Position numbers and translations under genes: made by a program | Part shown: positions 10,116 to 20,854 of the stretch, piece after piece | Position numbering within the stretch: the first letter of the stretch is position 1 | How the letters are laid out: each line of letters starts with the position of its first letter | The notes under the pieces: generated by a model | What the model was told of the DNA's origin: nothing | Database searches by the model: none | The model's input: the letters and a program-made list of their open reading frames with translations, nothing else | Assembly: GCA_905221605.1 (NCBI GenBank) | Contig: CAJNDS010002289.1 | Coordinates: forward strand, 62,001 to 126,000 | From: Symbiodinium natans | Lineage: Eukaryota > Sar > Dinophyceae > Suessiales > Symbiodiniaceae | Reading direction: 5' to 3' | DNA: 64,000 bases

Positions 10116-10203
10116 ACATATATATATATATATGTATATATACCGGTATATGTATAGTATATACATATATGTGTGTATATATATATATACATATGTATAT
10201 ACA
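10116..10203. repeat. TA-rich microsatellite
   Basis: Runs of (TA)n with GTATAC interruptions in the intron-like space between two + strand exons. The ORFs rich in Tyr and Ile through it are artefacts. Confidence 0.9.
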
Positions 10204-10225
10204 AGCCCAAGGTTCGAATGTCCTT

Positions 10226-10240
10226 CCTCTTTCTCCGCAG
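10226..10240 (+). promoter_or_regulatory. Probable trans-splice or splice acceptor of gene X
   Basis: Pyrimidine tract CCTCTTTCTCCGCAG, 51 nt before the ATG of gene X. In dinoflagellates mRNAs receive a 22-nt spliced leader at such AG sites; this assignment is by position only. Confidence 0.5.
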
Positions 10241-10291
10241 GGCTTGAGGCTAGGGTGCCCAGGGATTTTCCGCGCGTTTTCGCGTGGCAGC

Positions 10292-13200
10292 ATGGCTTCC
10301 GAGCAGAAGGACGTGGCTCAGGAGGTCAACGACGATGAGGCGCCGTGCACAAGAGCCCACATAAACCTCAGGTTGTCTGGGTTATGTCGTTACATTTTTT
10401 GCACCCTCACGGTTGTTGTCTCTTGTCATATGCTATCTATGCCTATGCTCTACTGCATCGCATACTTTGTGGTATGCACTACCATGTTATGAATAATATT
10501 TTCATTTCTTCTTCAGTGCCATGACAACTTTATTGTTACTGTTGTGGTCTATTATCATCTATCATAGTGTCGTTCCAACCGGTCGGGTAGAGGAGGTTGC
10601 CTCTTTGTCTTGATTCAACCCCTGGGAAAGCTGGTCTGGGACCGGCTCGTCATACAGCATGAGGAGGGCGCTAATCAAAGAAAGAGGGTTTAGGGTTTAG
10701 GGTTTAGGGTGTGGCAAGGATCAGGAGTGGTAGCGGTGGTAGTGGTGGTTGCGTTGCTGGTGGTGGAATGGTGTCGTTCAGGTCAACATCAACTCGACGG
10801 TGGGCTTGGTGTCGGCGCTGATCATGTCTTGCATGGCCTCCGGCCTCACGGACTCCTGGGAGTTCAACCAGGCCGGGAAAATGGGATTTTTGGGATGCAG
10901 GGGCTCGGTTAGGTTTGAGCACGTAGGGCTTAGGATTTGCAGCATTTCAAGGTTCATGATGGTGCTTAAGCCCCCCGAATGAAGGCGGGGGTGCTTGAAC
11001 CTTGGTGAACGTGGGGGGCCCTGCTGCAAGCAGGACACCCGCCTCTGCGAAGAGCTATCGGGGACGTGGTACCCATGGGCTGTCGGCAGGGGTGGGTTTT
11101 AAGCACTTTGGGAAAACTATGTCTATTTTGGGGCCAGGCTTTCACACTACATAGTAGTTTTGAAATCACTGTCATTGTAGTTTTGTGGTATATATTTGCG
11201 ATGTGAAGCCCGGGTCATGGGTTTTATGTTGAGGCTTTAGCTTGCAGGGTTGAGGGTTTATGCGTATGTGAGGCTACAGGTTTGAAGCTTACATGGGGTA
11301 CAAAGAGGCGAACACGCTGTAAATACCAGTGTTTTTGGCATAATACGCTGTAAAAACCAGTGTTTTGGGCATGGTCATGAAAGGCATGGACGCTTGTGAC
11401 AGATTTTCTTGTTCCGCATCCTTGTGCAGTATGTTGTACAAAGAGGCGAAATCGCTGAAAACACCAGTGTATTGGGCATGGACGCAATATGAATGACGAT
11501 CTTATCCCCCCCCCGGCAGAAGGTCCGGAAAACCTGAAAATGTGCTCGAAAGTACACACGCGGGAACGCGCCGCACTCCTACTACATACGCGTATGATTT
11601 ACGATACTATACTGTAGTATACTATAGTATACTAGAGTATACTAGAGTATACTATGGTATACTATGGTATACGACAGTAGTTTATAGTATACTATAGTGT
11701 GCCATAGAATGCGATGGTTAAAGCGTGCTATGGTACAGCGCAGGAAGGAAAGAAAGTTGCAGAGTATACTATGGAAAGCATGTGCTACCATCTTCAAAGA
11801 CGAGGCTTCGGTGTTCGTCCCCAGGTGCTTCCCGAAGTTCGAAGTCTACCAGGTCTGCCAGTGCTTGAGCATGATCTGCACCCTGACCGAAGGTTCTAAC
11901 AGCCGTAGCCCTCGTAGACATTCCGACCGTCTGAAAACAGGGAGTTCAGAGCCTACAGGTCTTGGTGATAGCGATTTGGAACCGCAAGCTTCTTGCCAGT
12001 AGAGTCGAGCCTGGTATGCTCCAGCATATCGTACAGCGTACGCAGGCCTGTATTCTAGCTTGGTATCCGATAGTGTGGTAAAGTAGACTGCAATAAGGTA
12101 TGCCTGAGCTGTGAGTTGGAATAGTGAAGTTCACTGATGGTGACGTGCTGTTCTGAGCACACTACCCTCAACCCTCAACCCTCAACCCTACACCCTACAC
12201 CCTAAACCCTACACCCTACACCCTACACCCTAAACCCTAGACCCTAAACCCTAGACCCTAAACCCTAAACCCTAAACGCTAAACCCCAAACCCCAAACCC
12301 TAAACCCTAAACCCTAAACCCAGGCAACATGGTGGCCATTATGACCTCCATCGCCCGGCTGCTCGCCTTCCAGCGGATGGACTCCTGGCACAGTGCCGAG
12401 CTGCGGGACGAGATCACGACGCCTGGGCTTCAGGGGCTTTGGGGTTTAGGGTTTAGGGTTTAGGGCTAGGGTTTAGGGTTCAGGGCTTAAGGTTTTGGGG
12501 TTTTTTTTGGGGGGTTTGGGCTTCAGGGGAGTTTCGAGGGCAGGCTTGGCAGGATGTTGGATTTGGGGTGGCGTGGGGGGCCTGCACAAGGCTGTAGAGG
12601 TTGCTGTTCGAGTTCTAGTTCGCTGCCGTGTTTCGCAGTCTAGGTGCTTAAGCGCGCAGGGGCGTTTCAGGTTGAGCATGTAGGTCCAAGCCCTAAACCC
12701 TAAACCCTAAACCCTAAACCCTAAACCCTAAACCCTAAACCCTAAACCCTAAACCCTAAACCCTAAACCCTAAACCCTAAACCCTAAACCCCGAATCTCT
12801 GAACCCGAGGAAGGGATTCCTTGGCAAAGTCTGCGATGCCACACCCAGTGCTGCCATGGCTTTGGGAGCAACTCGCGCTTACCTCGCTGTGGTTGGTCTT
12901 TAGCGTAAGGACTCCACACCTCAAAACCTTAAGCCCTAAACTACGAAACGAAGGGCTCTCTACACTAGGCCTTAAACCCTAAACCCTAAACCCTAAAGCC
13001 TAAACCCTAAACCCTAAAGCCTAAAGCCTAAAGCCTAAACCCTAAACCCTAAACCCTAAACCCTAAACCCTAAACCCTAAACCCTAAACCCTAAGTTCAG
13101 GGCTTCTGGTGTCTTGGGTTCCAGGTGCGAGCAGTAAGGGTCCGGGATCGATGAGGGGTTTACGAAAACAGGGGATTCCAACATAGACCCCCCAAAAAGT

Positions 13201-13578
13201 AGGATGCCCTTATACTAAGGACCCGAAACCCCTGAACCCTAAACCCTAAACCCTAAATCCTAAACCCTAAACCCTAAACCCACCATAAGGTGGTCTTCTA
13301 TGCTGCTGGCTACCTGATCCAAGCCTCCATCGTCATGCCGGCGGGCAACGTTGGAATGTGCATAGGCCTCCCAGGGTTTAGGGTTTAGGGTTTAGGGTTT
13401 AGGGTTTAGGGTTTAGGGTTTAGGGTTTAGGGTCGACAGCAGCTCAGGGTTTTCCAGCTAGGTAGGCCCTTGACACATTGTATACTTTCCCTTATTGAGC
13501 TTAAGAGGATCGTATTCAGGAATATTGCTCACAGGGCTGTACTGTAAGGGCCATCCCCGTTCCAGAGACAAAGAGCGG

Positions 13579-13611
<33 letters not shown>

Positions 13612-13916
13612 CCAAAGCGATCCTGTTTTTGTCAATATATCAGATTTTTAAATAGGTTTTTATATATCAATTTCCTTCTTATTTCAATGATAATGCTTTT
13701 CATTTTATAAATAGATGGTTTTTCTTACATTCGTTTTTTTTCCACTGTTTATTTCGAAAAATCTCGCAATTACTACGTGTTTCATGTTTTGTATGTTTAT
13801 TTTTACCTCCACCATCACTAAGGCTGCAATACGCGGCTAATCTCAAAAACTGACCCTTGGACTTCGCGCGCTCCTGGGGGCGGCCTCCCTTCGGGGGGGG
13901 CTATGCGTGCAGAGAC

Positions 13917-13961
<45 letters not shown>

Positions 13962-14493
13962 GAGACAGAGAGAGAGACAGAGAGAGAGGGGGCAGAAGGT
14001 GGGTCGAAAATGGACCCATATGAGGTGGTGGCGATGCGGCAGCCAAAGGGCTGCAGACGTGAGCATAGTACAGAGTAATGCGAGACCGGGCGCGCTTGCA
14101 GCGCGGAGGACCCCCTCCATGCCCCAAAGAAAGAAAGGGGACGAGAGAGAGCGTTGGAACCAACTATGGGCTTGCAGTGACTTGGTATGTTTTGCTGTGG
14201 AACCAGTGATTGTCCGGATTCATCAAAGAGTTTGGCCTGTGCAAGTTCGCGCACGTTGCTTTATGGAGGTATTGACATATTGAACGTTTGTCGTCCGATC
14301 ATATCAGAGTCACTGATGTTTGTATGATAAGTACGCTTGACGCAAATTCCTTTCCCTTTTCGCAGGCTTCCTTGCGCTGGGGGTGCTCTTCTGGGTGAAC
14401 AACGAGGTCATCATCCAGCGAGCGAAGAAGCGTGTCCGCAACAGGACCACTTCGGAATCCATCTTGGACCTGCCGCAGCCGACAGAAACTTAG
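10292..14493 (+). CDS. Gene X: seven-exon multi-pass membrane protein, arrays in its introns
   Basis: Exons: 10292-10371 (ATG; MASEQKDVAQEVNDDEAP..), 10591-10687 (GGCLFVLIQPLGKLVWDRLV..), 10782-10871 (STVGLVSALIMSCMASGL), 11805-11892 (FEVYQVCQCLSMICTLTE), 12324-12409 (NMVAIMTSIARLLAFQRM), 13290-13365 (VVFYAAGYLIQASIVMPAG), 14366-14493 (FLALGVLFWVNNEVII.. to TAG). All six junctions keep phase, giving 645 nt or 214 residues. About four hydrophobic stretches suggest a membrane protein with a basic C-terminal tail (RAKKRVRNR). Donors are GT, GT, GC, GT, GA and GC. Introns carry CCCTAAA or TTTAGGG arrays; the acceptor at 12323 lies directly after a CCCTAAA array. The family is not recognised. A small exon could be missing in the 933-nt third intron. 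Confidence 0.7.
11596..11705. repeat. TATACTATAG tandem palindromic repeat
   Basis: Ten or so degenerate copies of TATACTATAG/TATACTAGAG, each self-complementary. It lies within the third intron of gene X. Confidence 0.85.
12160..12322 (-). repeat. CCCTAAA array ending at a splice acceptor
   Basis: Begins with CCCTCAA and CCCTACA variants and ends in perfect CCCTAAA followed by CCCAG, the acceptor of gene X exon 5. Confidence 0.95.
12690..13095 (-). repeat. Two CCCTAAA arrays in gene X intron 5
   Basis: A perfect array at 12690-12795 and a second at 12970-13095 with CCTAAAG variants. A third, at 13225-13280, precedes the exon at 13290, and a TTTAGGG array (13375-13433) follows that exon. 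Confidence 0.95.
13575..13605. repeat. GA microsatellite
   Basis: (GA)n run in gene X intron 6. A longer GA/GACA run lies at 13918-13990. ORFs made of Arg/Glu or Ser/Leu across both are artefacts. Confidence 0.9.
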
Positions 14494-14559
14494 GAATGTA
14501 GCCCGAAGGGCTACCAGCTCAGGTTAAACCTGCAGAGTACTGCCTGGAGGCCAGCAGCT

Positions 14560-14672
14560 AGGATGCCCAGTAGTGCCCTTAGTCCCTTTTTTGGGGGGTT
14601 ATGTTCCCTTATAAACCCCTTTAAGCAAAAAGGGTACCCTTTTAAATCCTGGGTTACTGAGCATCCTAGGCG
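14560..14672. mobile_element. Palindromic MITE-like element after gene X
   Basis: Starts CTAGGATGCCCAGTA and ends with an imperfect complement (GGGTTACTGAGCATCCTAG). No ORF. The following DNA to about 15350 shows no gene. Confidence 0.65.
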
Positions 14673-15362
14673 GAGCATCCTCTCAGTGGAGTGTGCTTAT
14701 CAGTCGCGCTCGCGTGCGCCGCGCTTCGCTGGCCTGTGGGCTCGTTGCCGAAGCCCCAAAGGGGTTCGAAGCACCAAGACGAATGCTCCAACTGGAGTCA
14801 GGGCCGAGCATTCTCTAGTAACTCGTGTTTTGGAGTACAAGATCGTCTTAGGCCTCTCCAGCTTACTAAAGCCATCGCAGACGGTAGAAGACTTTCGTCT
14901 ATGTTAAGTATAGGAGCACGAGGCATGCTGTAGATCTTAGTAGGCGGCACTTTTGCGTCGAGCGAGCACCCAGTGGTGCATTCTCACAGTTTAATCTCCA
15001 AACTAGCCCAGATTGTTACCCGTATTGTCCCCTTATGATCCCTGTAAAGCGATACTACAAGCTACCAAAACACCCATACCAGTTGAAGAGGCCCCAAGGC
15101 CCCTGAGCTGCAAAAGGTGGTCAGGCCTCCTTGTGGGTCTTCAGGCCCTGGGCACGCAAACCCTTAGGATTCTTACCTGGCCAATAGTTAAACTTTAAAC
15201 TTTTTTGGGTTTCCTTATCTAGTAGCAATGGAAAAGTTTAACCTTTTTCCCCCTGGGTTGTTGGAGAAGTAGGGGGTTCAAGGCCAGATTTGCTTTTGTT
15301 TGTGCGAGTTTAAACTCGGGATCTTAGCAGAGACCAGTGTAGCGGTGGGGGGGGTTTAGGTC

Positions 15363-15450
15363 AGAGATGTGCGGTCCCTTCTCCTGGGCGAACTGTTCTT
15401 TTTTCCGGTGGACGACAGAGCTGGACGTTCTTCGAGCTCAGGAAAAAGGC
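15363..15450 (+). CDS. Weak exon candidate
   Basis: An ATG-initiated frame reads MCGPFSWANCSFFRWTTELD, then VLRAQ before GAAAAAGG (possible GA donor). A second overlapping frame is equally open, so coding is doubtful. Confidence 0.25.
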
Positions 15451-15579
15451 ATTTGCAAGCCCACTTGGGCTTTGGGCTTTGGGGGGCACTTGAGGCCCTT
15501 TTCTGGAGACCTTTCAAGGAACCCTGAACCCCAAAACCCCGAACCCTAACCCTAAACCCTATTCTTTTTTTGGAAGCTA

Positions 15580-15822
15580 AACACTAAACCCTAAACCCGA
15601 AACCCTAAACCCTAAACCCTAAACCCTAAACCCTAAACCCTACACCCTAAACCCTAAACCCTAAACCCTAAACCCTAAACCCTAAACCCTAAACCCTAGA
15701 CCCCCCTCTCCGCTCTCGGGATCCGCTTTTCTTTTGGCTTTGGTGTGAGTCGGTTTGAGTGTTTGGGGGGGTTTAGGGTTTAGGGTTTAGGGTTTAGGGT
15801 TTAGGGTTTAGGGTTTAGGGTT
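15580..15822. repeat. Convergent CCCTAAA and TTTAGGG arrays
   Basis: CCCTAAA heptamers at 15580-15700 and TTTAGGG at 15766-15822 are separated by 65 bp. More CCCTAAA lies at 15940-16077. Confidence 0.95.
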
Positions 15823-15856
15823 CCTTCTGGACGTTGGAAGGTTTCGGCTGGTACAG

Positions 15857-16173
15857 ATCACAACAGAGACGTATACCGCCAAGCCCCTGGCAATGAAAAA
15901 TCCCGAAGGCCCAAACAGTAGTACCCCAAGCTCTAGAAGCCCCTAAACCCCTAAACCCCTAAACCCCTAAACCCCAAACCCCAAACCTGAAACCCTAAAC
16001 CCTAAACCCTAAGCCCTAAACCCTAAACCCTAAACCCCAAACCCGAAACCCCAAACCCTAAACCCTAAACCCCTCTGCAACCTGCTGGGCCAAGGGCTCT
16101 TTGGATCAGGATGGCGCCTCAGGAGCCACTAAGCCCCTGCAAGCCTTGCACTTCCAGCGCAATCCTCAAACCG
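15857..16173 (+). CDS. Two exon candidates around a CCCTAAA array
   Basis: 15857-15908: after TGGTACAG, ITTETYTAKPLAMKNPE, then GC donor. 16095-16173: after GGCCAAG, GSLDQDGASGATKPLQALHF then QRNPQT, donor G|GTTTAGGG. Both have good codon usage, but they do not join directly in phase (1 versus 0), so a further exon or another transcript is implied. Confidence 0.45.
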
Positions 16174-16212
16174 GTTTAGGGTTAGGGTCCTCAAACCGGT
16201 TTAGGGTTTAGG
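16163..16212. repeat. 25-bp tandem duplication of an exon-intron junction
   Basis: TCCTCAAACCGGTTTAGGGT occurs at 16163 and 16188. Each copy contains the exon end and the GTTTAG donor, so two equivalent donors are present. Confidence 0.75.
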
Positions 16213-16948
16213 GTTTAGGGTTTAGGGTATCCCATGCCTGGGATGAAGGTTTCACGGATGGTTGTCGCGGCCCCCCCCCCCCTCCCCCTCTCTCCCCAGC
16301 CCATAAGCCGAAAAACATCTCTGGAGTTTTCGGCTCTTCACCGAACCCTTCTCTGAATCCTCAGGGCAGGTCGTAAGTGGCTTATCCACGGTGTTGTTGA
16401 AAGTACCCTAATTTGGACTGCCCAGTTTTCCCTGATTGAGAAACTTGCGTGCTAGTTTCTGGAGTGTTCTCAGCCCTATAGCGCCTTTTGCCCCAGAGGC
16501 TGCGGCCGGAGCGCTCTGCGCCTAGCCTAGGCAGTGCCCTGGGGTTTGGGCTTTTGTGGGGGGGTTTGGCGGCTTGTCTCTTGAGGCTTGAGGGCTTGAA
16601 AAGTTTCCGGTTTGGGGGGGGGGGATCTGAGGTTTCAGGGGTTGGGGCGATTTGCTTCTTAGAGCACAAGTCTCCAAGGTTAGGGCCTCAGAGTGAAGGG
16701 TTTCAGAGCTTCAACACCCTTTTCTTTTTTTTCTCTCCGAGGGTTTAGCATCCTTCTTCTGGAGCTCTAGAAGCCCTAGACTGATAAGCCTCTCTTCCAT
16801 TCAATCCCTTAAGGATCGCCAGCAATACGCGGCAATACGCAAAACTTGAATACTGAACCCTGAAGCCTTGAACCCTACAACCCTAAACCCCAAACCTTAA
16901 AACCCCCAAACCCTAAACCTACCCTAGAACCCTCAAACCCAAAACGGG

Positions 16949-16962
16949 GGGGGGGGGGGGTT
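16949..16962. repeat. Poly-G run
   Basis: Fourteen consecutive G bases in heptamer-derived DNA. From 16390 to 17090 there are only weak exon-like frames near 16487-16545, after CCCCAG. Confidence 0.8.
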
Positions 16963-17087
16963 CTGGGCTTCTCTGGGTTCTTTGCACTCCGGGCGTTTAC
17001 GGATGTAGGGTTTAGCGAGATAGGAACTCGTCTTTCTAGGGGGGCCCAAGCTGCCGGACTCGTGAATGCTTGAATTTGAGATGCTGA

Positions 17088-17417
17088 ACCCTAAACCCTA
17101 AACCCTAAACCCTAAACCCGAAACCCGAAACCCGAAACCCTAAACCCTAAACCCTAAACCCTAAACCCTAAACCCTAAACCCTAAACCCTAAACCCTAAA
17201 CCCTAAACCCTAAACCCTAAACCCTAAGCGGAGAGGCCTGGGACTGGAGAAGGCCGGATGCCGTTTCACCCACTGTACATTTAAAGCGCACGAGGGCATC
17301 CGAGACCTTGGCACCCCACAGCCCCCAAGATCAATCAGGGTTTAGGGTTTAGGGTTTAGGGTTTAGGGTTTAGGGTTTAGGGTTTAGGGTTTAGGGTTTA
17401 GGGTTTAGGGTTTAGGG
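17088..17417. repeat. CCCTAAA array, 110-bp island, TTTAGGG array
   Basis: CCCTAAA at 17088-17228 and TTTAGGG at 17338-17417 face each other. The island between has a weak exon-like frame (AHEGIRDLGTPQ) resembling AREGL in the island at 55201-55300. Confidence 0.85.
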
Positions 17418-17778
17418 CTGAGGGCACTGAAGCTCGAGGGCCTGAAGCCCCCCCAACACCCCAGGGCCACCAGTCATGCCGCGTCCTCCATTCCCCCACC
17501 CCCCGGCCCGGCTCCGTCTCACAAAAGCCGAGCGGAGAAAAAGGACCCCTACGCCCTAAGGCCTGAACCCTGACCCCGAAACGACGAACCCTCAACCCGG
17601 AACCGCAAGACCCCGAACCCTAAGCACTCACTGGTCCTGCTGGAACGTCGTTGGCTTAAAGCTAAACCCTAAACCCTGCCAAGCCAATAACCCTGAAAAG
17701 CTACAATCCCTACACCCTAAGCCCCGAACGCCAAAAGCCCCAAACCTTTAACCCCTACACCCTGAACGCTACAAGGCC

Positions 17779-17893
17779 CTAATATAGGGGTCGGAATAAT
17801 TACTAATCTTCCCTTATGGTCCCTTTGCAATTATCGTAAAATTACCCCAAAATCCTGTTAATCCTGTTCTAATTATTCAGGCCCCTATATTAG
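17779..17893. mobile_element. MITE-like element family A, copy 1
   Basis: Termini CTAATATAGGGG and CCCCTATATTAG are perfect inverted repeats. The interior TCGGAATAAT ... AATTATTCAGG also pairs. A second copy lies at 54217-54320. No ORF. Confidence 0.8.
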
Positions 17894-18221
17894 AGACCTA
17901 AAACCTAAACCCTAAACCCTAAACCCTAAACCCTAAACCCTAAACCCTAAACCCTAAACCCTAAACCTCGGCTCGCTGCAGCTTTGCGATGCTCCCTGCG
18001 GGGGCCCCGAGGATGCCTCGGCTGCGGTAGGGGCACCCCAGGAGGCTTCTGAGGGCCTTTTGAAGGGTTCTTAGGGTTTAGGGTTTAGGGTTTAGGCTTT
18101 TCTTTCAAAACGGACCCTAGAGGGTTCAGGGTTTAGAGAAGATTCGGGTTCTTCTTCGCAGGTTTAGATTTTTTCAAGTGGTTTTTGGAGAGAGGTTGTC
18201 GGGCTTTACAAGGGGCGCGCC

Positions 18222-19270
18222 ATGGCGCCTGCGAGGGCCCTGGCGTGGTCTCTGCGACTTCTCGTGCCCCTTGGACCAGGTGAGCGGAGGAGCTTTGTGC
18301 CCAGCGCACCCCTTTGTTCCCAGGGTTCAAGGTTTAGGGTTTAGGGTTTAGGGTTTAGGGTTTAGGGTTGTGAGGGCCAGGATCCCCTGTAACCCTTATT
18401 CGACCCTTTGCACTTTTGGGTTTTCTGGGTAACCCGGCTGGGCAGCTTTTGGGGCACAGCTATTGGGGAGGGGGGTAAACCTAAACCCTAAACCCTAAAC
18501 CCTAAACCCTAAACCCTAAACCCTAAGCCCTAAACCCTAAACCCTAAACCCTGCTTTGACATCTCCGGAAGCGCCCAAAGTCTCCCAGGTCGCAGAGGCT
18601 CGAAACTCTAAACCTTGACCCGCAGAGATCGTCACAAAACATGCCACAGCCACCTGGAACACCCCCAAAGCATTCCAACCCCGGAGCCCTGAGCCCTAAG
18701 CCCTACACCCTAAACCCTAAACCCTGAACCCTAGACCCTAAACCCTAAACCCTATACCCATCTAAACCCTAAACCCTGTCACCCAAACCCAAAAAGCCTA
18801 AAACCGGGACCCTAAATCGCCCTACCCTCCACTCCTGAGGTTGCTTCTGCTTCGGCAGGCCGTCGCCGATTGGATCAAAGGCACGGCCGGCAGCTTGGCC
18901 CAAAGACACAGAGTTGGGTGTAGGGTTTAGGGTTTAGGGTTTGCGGTTTAGGGTTTACTGGGTCCTGGTTGCTTATTGATTTTTACATGTTTGCCATTGT
19001 AAACTCCCAACAAGGGAAAAACATCATCATTTTGAATATGACCCTAAACCCTAAACCCTAAACCCTAGACCCTAAACCCTAAACCCTAAACCCTAAACCC
19101 TAAGCCCTAAACCCTAAGCCCTAAACCCTAAACCCTAAACCCTAGACCCTAAACCCTAAACCCTAAACCCTAAACCCTAAACCCTAAACCCTAAACCCCA
19201 AACCCCAAACCCTAAACCCTAAACCCTAAACTCAGGGTTAAGGACTCAGGCGGACCAGCTCTCGGGTTGA
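18222..19270 (+). CDS. Gene V: small four-exon gene, possible signal peptide
   Basis: Exons: 18222-18279 (ATG; MAPARALAWSLRLLVPLGP, donor CAG|GTGAGC), 18626-18690 (IVTKHATATWNTPKAFQPRS), 18859-18912 (AVADWIKGTAGSLAQRHR after pyrimidine-rich CTTCTGCTTCGGCAG), 19250-19270 (ADQLSG then TGA). Phases agree, giving about 65 residues. The N-terminus has a basic then hydrophobic stretch, as in a signal peptide or anchor. Arrays occupy the introns (18328-18370, 18478-18552, 18917-18957, 19041-19230). The GA donor after exon 2 and the tiny last exon are the weakest parts. No family recognised. Confidence 0.55.
19041..19230 (-). repeat. CCCTAAA array
   Basis: About 27 heptamers with few variants. Another array, 19330-19436, follows the last exon of gene V. 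Confidence 0.95.
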
Positions 19271-19562
19271 ATTCCCTCATAGCCAATGTTTCCGGGCACG
19301 AATCTAGAAGGCACAGGTTTGAAGGCCGACTAAACCCTAAACCCTAAACCCTAAACCCTAAACCCTAAACCCTAAACCCTAAACCCTAAACCCTAAACCC
19401 TAAACCTTAAACCCTACACCTTAAACCCTAAACCCCTATTGCTTGCCTAGAGAACCCTGGTTATGCAGAATCCTGGGATGATAGAAAGGTATTGGGGGTT
19501 GAGGGTATCAGGGTTCAGGGTTCAGGGTTTAGGGAGGGAGGGGGGGTGATTTAGGGAGGTAG

Positions 19563-19652
19563 AAGCCTCGTGAGCAAGCTTGAACGCCCAATCGCACCAG
19601 TTGCGCCATCTAAGGTGACAGCTGCGATGAAACTTGCGTTGCTGCAGGCCAG
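19563..19652 (+). CDS. Exon candidate
   Basis: After GAGGTAG, the frame SLVSKLERPIAPVAPSKVTA, then AMKLALLQA, ends at CAG|GTATGT, a strong donor. Partner exons were not found; tandem repeats begin 150 bp downstream. Confidence 0.5.
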
Positions 19653-19802
19653 GTATGTAGTCAGGATGGAACCCGGCGGGTGGACGCCGAATTCGAGATG
19701 CAGTATGCGCCTGGGCATCAATACTCTCTTATTCTGTCCTGCTTTTTCCCGGAAGCATGGTGGAGGGATTTTCAGCGGAGGTGGTTTTCGATGATGTGCC
19801 GT

Positions 19803-20580
19803 TGTCATTTATATATGGATGGCGTGATGGATGGATGATGCCTGGATGGATGGCGTGATGGATTTCGTGGGTTTTCCTCCAAAATTAAAATGCTTTAAAG
19901 CACGGGGTAGGGTTGGCGGGAGCCGCCGCACTTGGTTAAAAATGGTGCGTGAACGCCAACCCTCTGCGCGCTTTTGCGTTGTTGAGACGCAAAAACGAGG
20001 ACCCTCTGCATGGTCACGCGGTGTCATGATCGCGTGAACGCCAACCCTCTGCGTGTTTTTGCGTTGTTGAGACGCAAAAACGAGGACCCACTGCGTGGTC
20101 GCGGGGTGTCGTGATCACGTGAACGCCAACCTTGTGCGTCTTCGTGGGGTGTTGTGATGCTGGCGCGTGGGAGGAGTTCGCATCTTAGTTCGCGAACGAC
20201 GACCTTCTGCTTGTTCTTAGGGGTGTCGGGAAGCTTCTTCGTCATCGTTGATGCATGGATGGATGTCGTGATTGATGTCGTGATGGATGGTGGGTGGTCT
20301 TCGTGAAGGTTCTTCGTTATCGTTGATGCATGGATGGCTGTCGTGATTGATGTCGTGATGGATGGCGTGATGGACGGCGGGTGGTCTTCGTGAAGGTTCT
20401 TCGTTATCGAGGTCGTTATGGATGTCGTGATGGATGGCGGGTGGTCTTCTTAAAGGTTCTTCGTTATCGTTGATGCATGGATGGATGTCATGGTGGATGG
20501 CGGGTGGTCTTCGTGAGGAGTCTTCAGTAGATGTCGCGATGGATGTCGTAATGGATGATGCAAGGAAGGATGGATGGCAT
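19803..20580. repeat. GATG-rich tandem repeats with 85-105 bp units
   Basis: Degenerate GATGGATG runs frame two higher-order tandems. One has a unit of about 100 bp containing CGTGAACGCCAACC and GAGACGCAAAAACGAGG (three copies, 19930-20220). The other has a unit of about 85 bp containing GGTCTTCGTGAAGGTTCTTCG (four copies, 20270-20530). ORFs on both strands are repeat-derived. Confidence 0.85.
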
Positions 20581-20854
20581 GATGCGAGGTTTTAAACGTG
20601 GCTTGAAAATGGACAGCCGTTCTGTAGGATTGTTGATGTGGCCCTCAATTCTAAACGAACAGCACTTCCTGGAACAGACTGAAAGCAGTTAGGGGCTGAA
20701 GAAGCTGTGGGCCATAGCTTCGGGAGGCCTCCTCCTATGTAGCAGCCGTAAACCCCCTAGCCTCAAACACTTCAAAACCCGAAACCCGAAACCCGAAGCC
20801 CTAAGCCCTAAACCCTAGACCCTAAACCCTAAACCCAAACCCTACTCTGCCAAG

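Noticed and set aside
13818-14283. Several ORFs on both strands rich in Arg/Glu or Ser/Leu
   Set aside because: They are made by the GA microsatellite and have no conserved residues.
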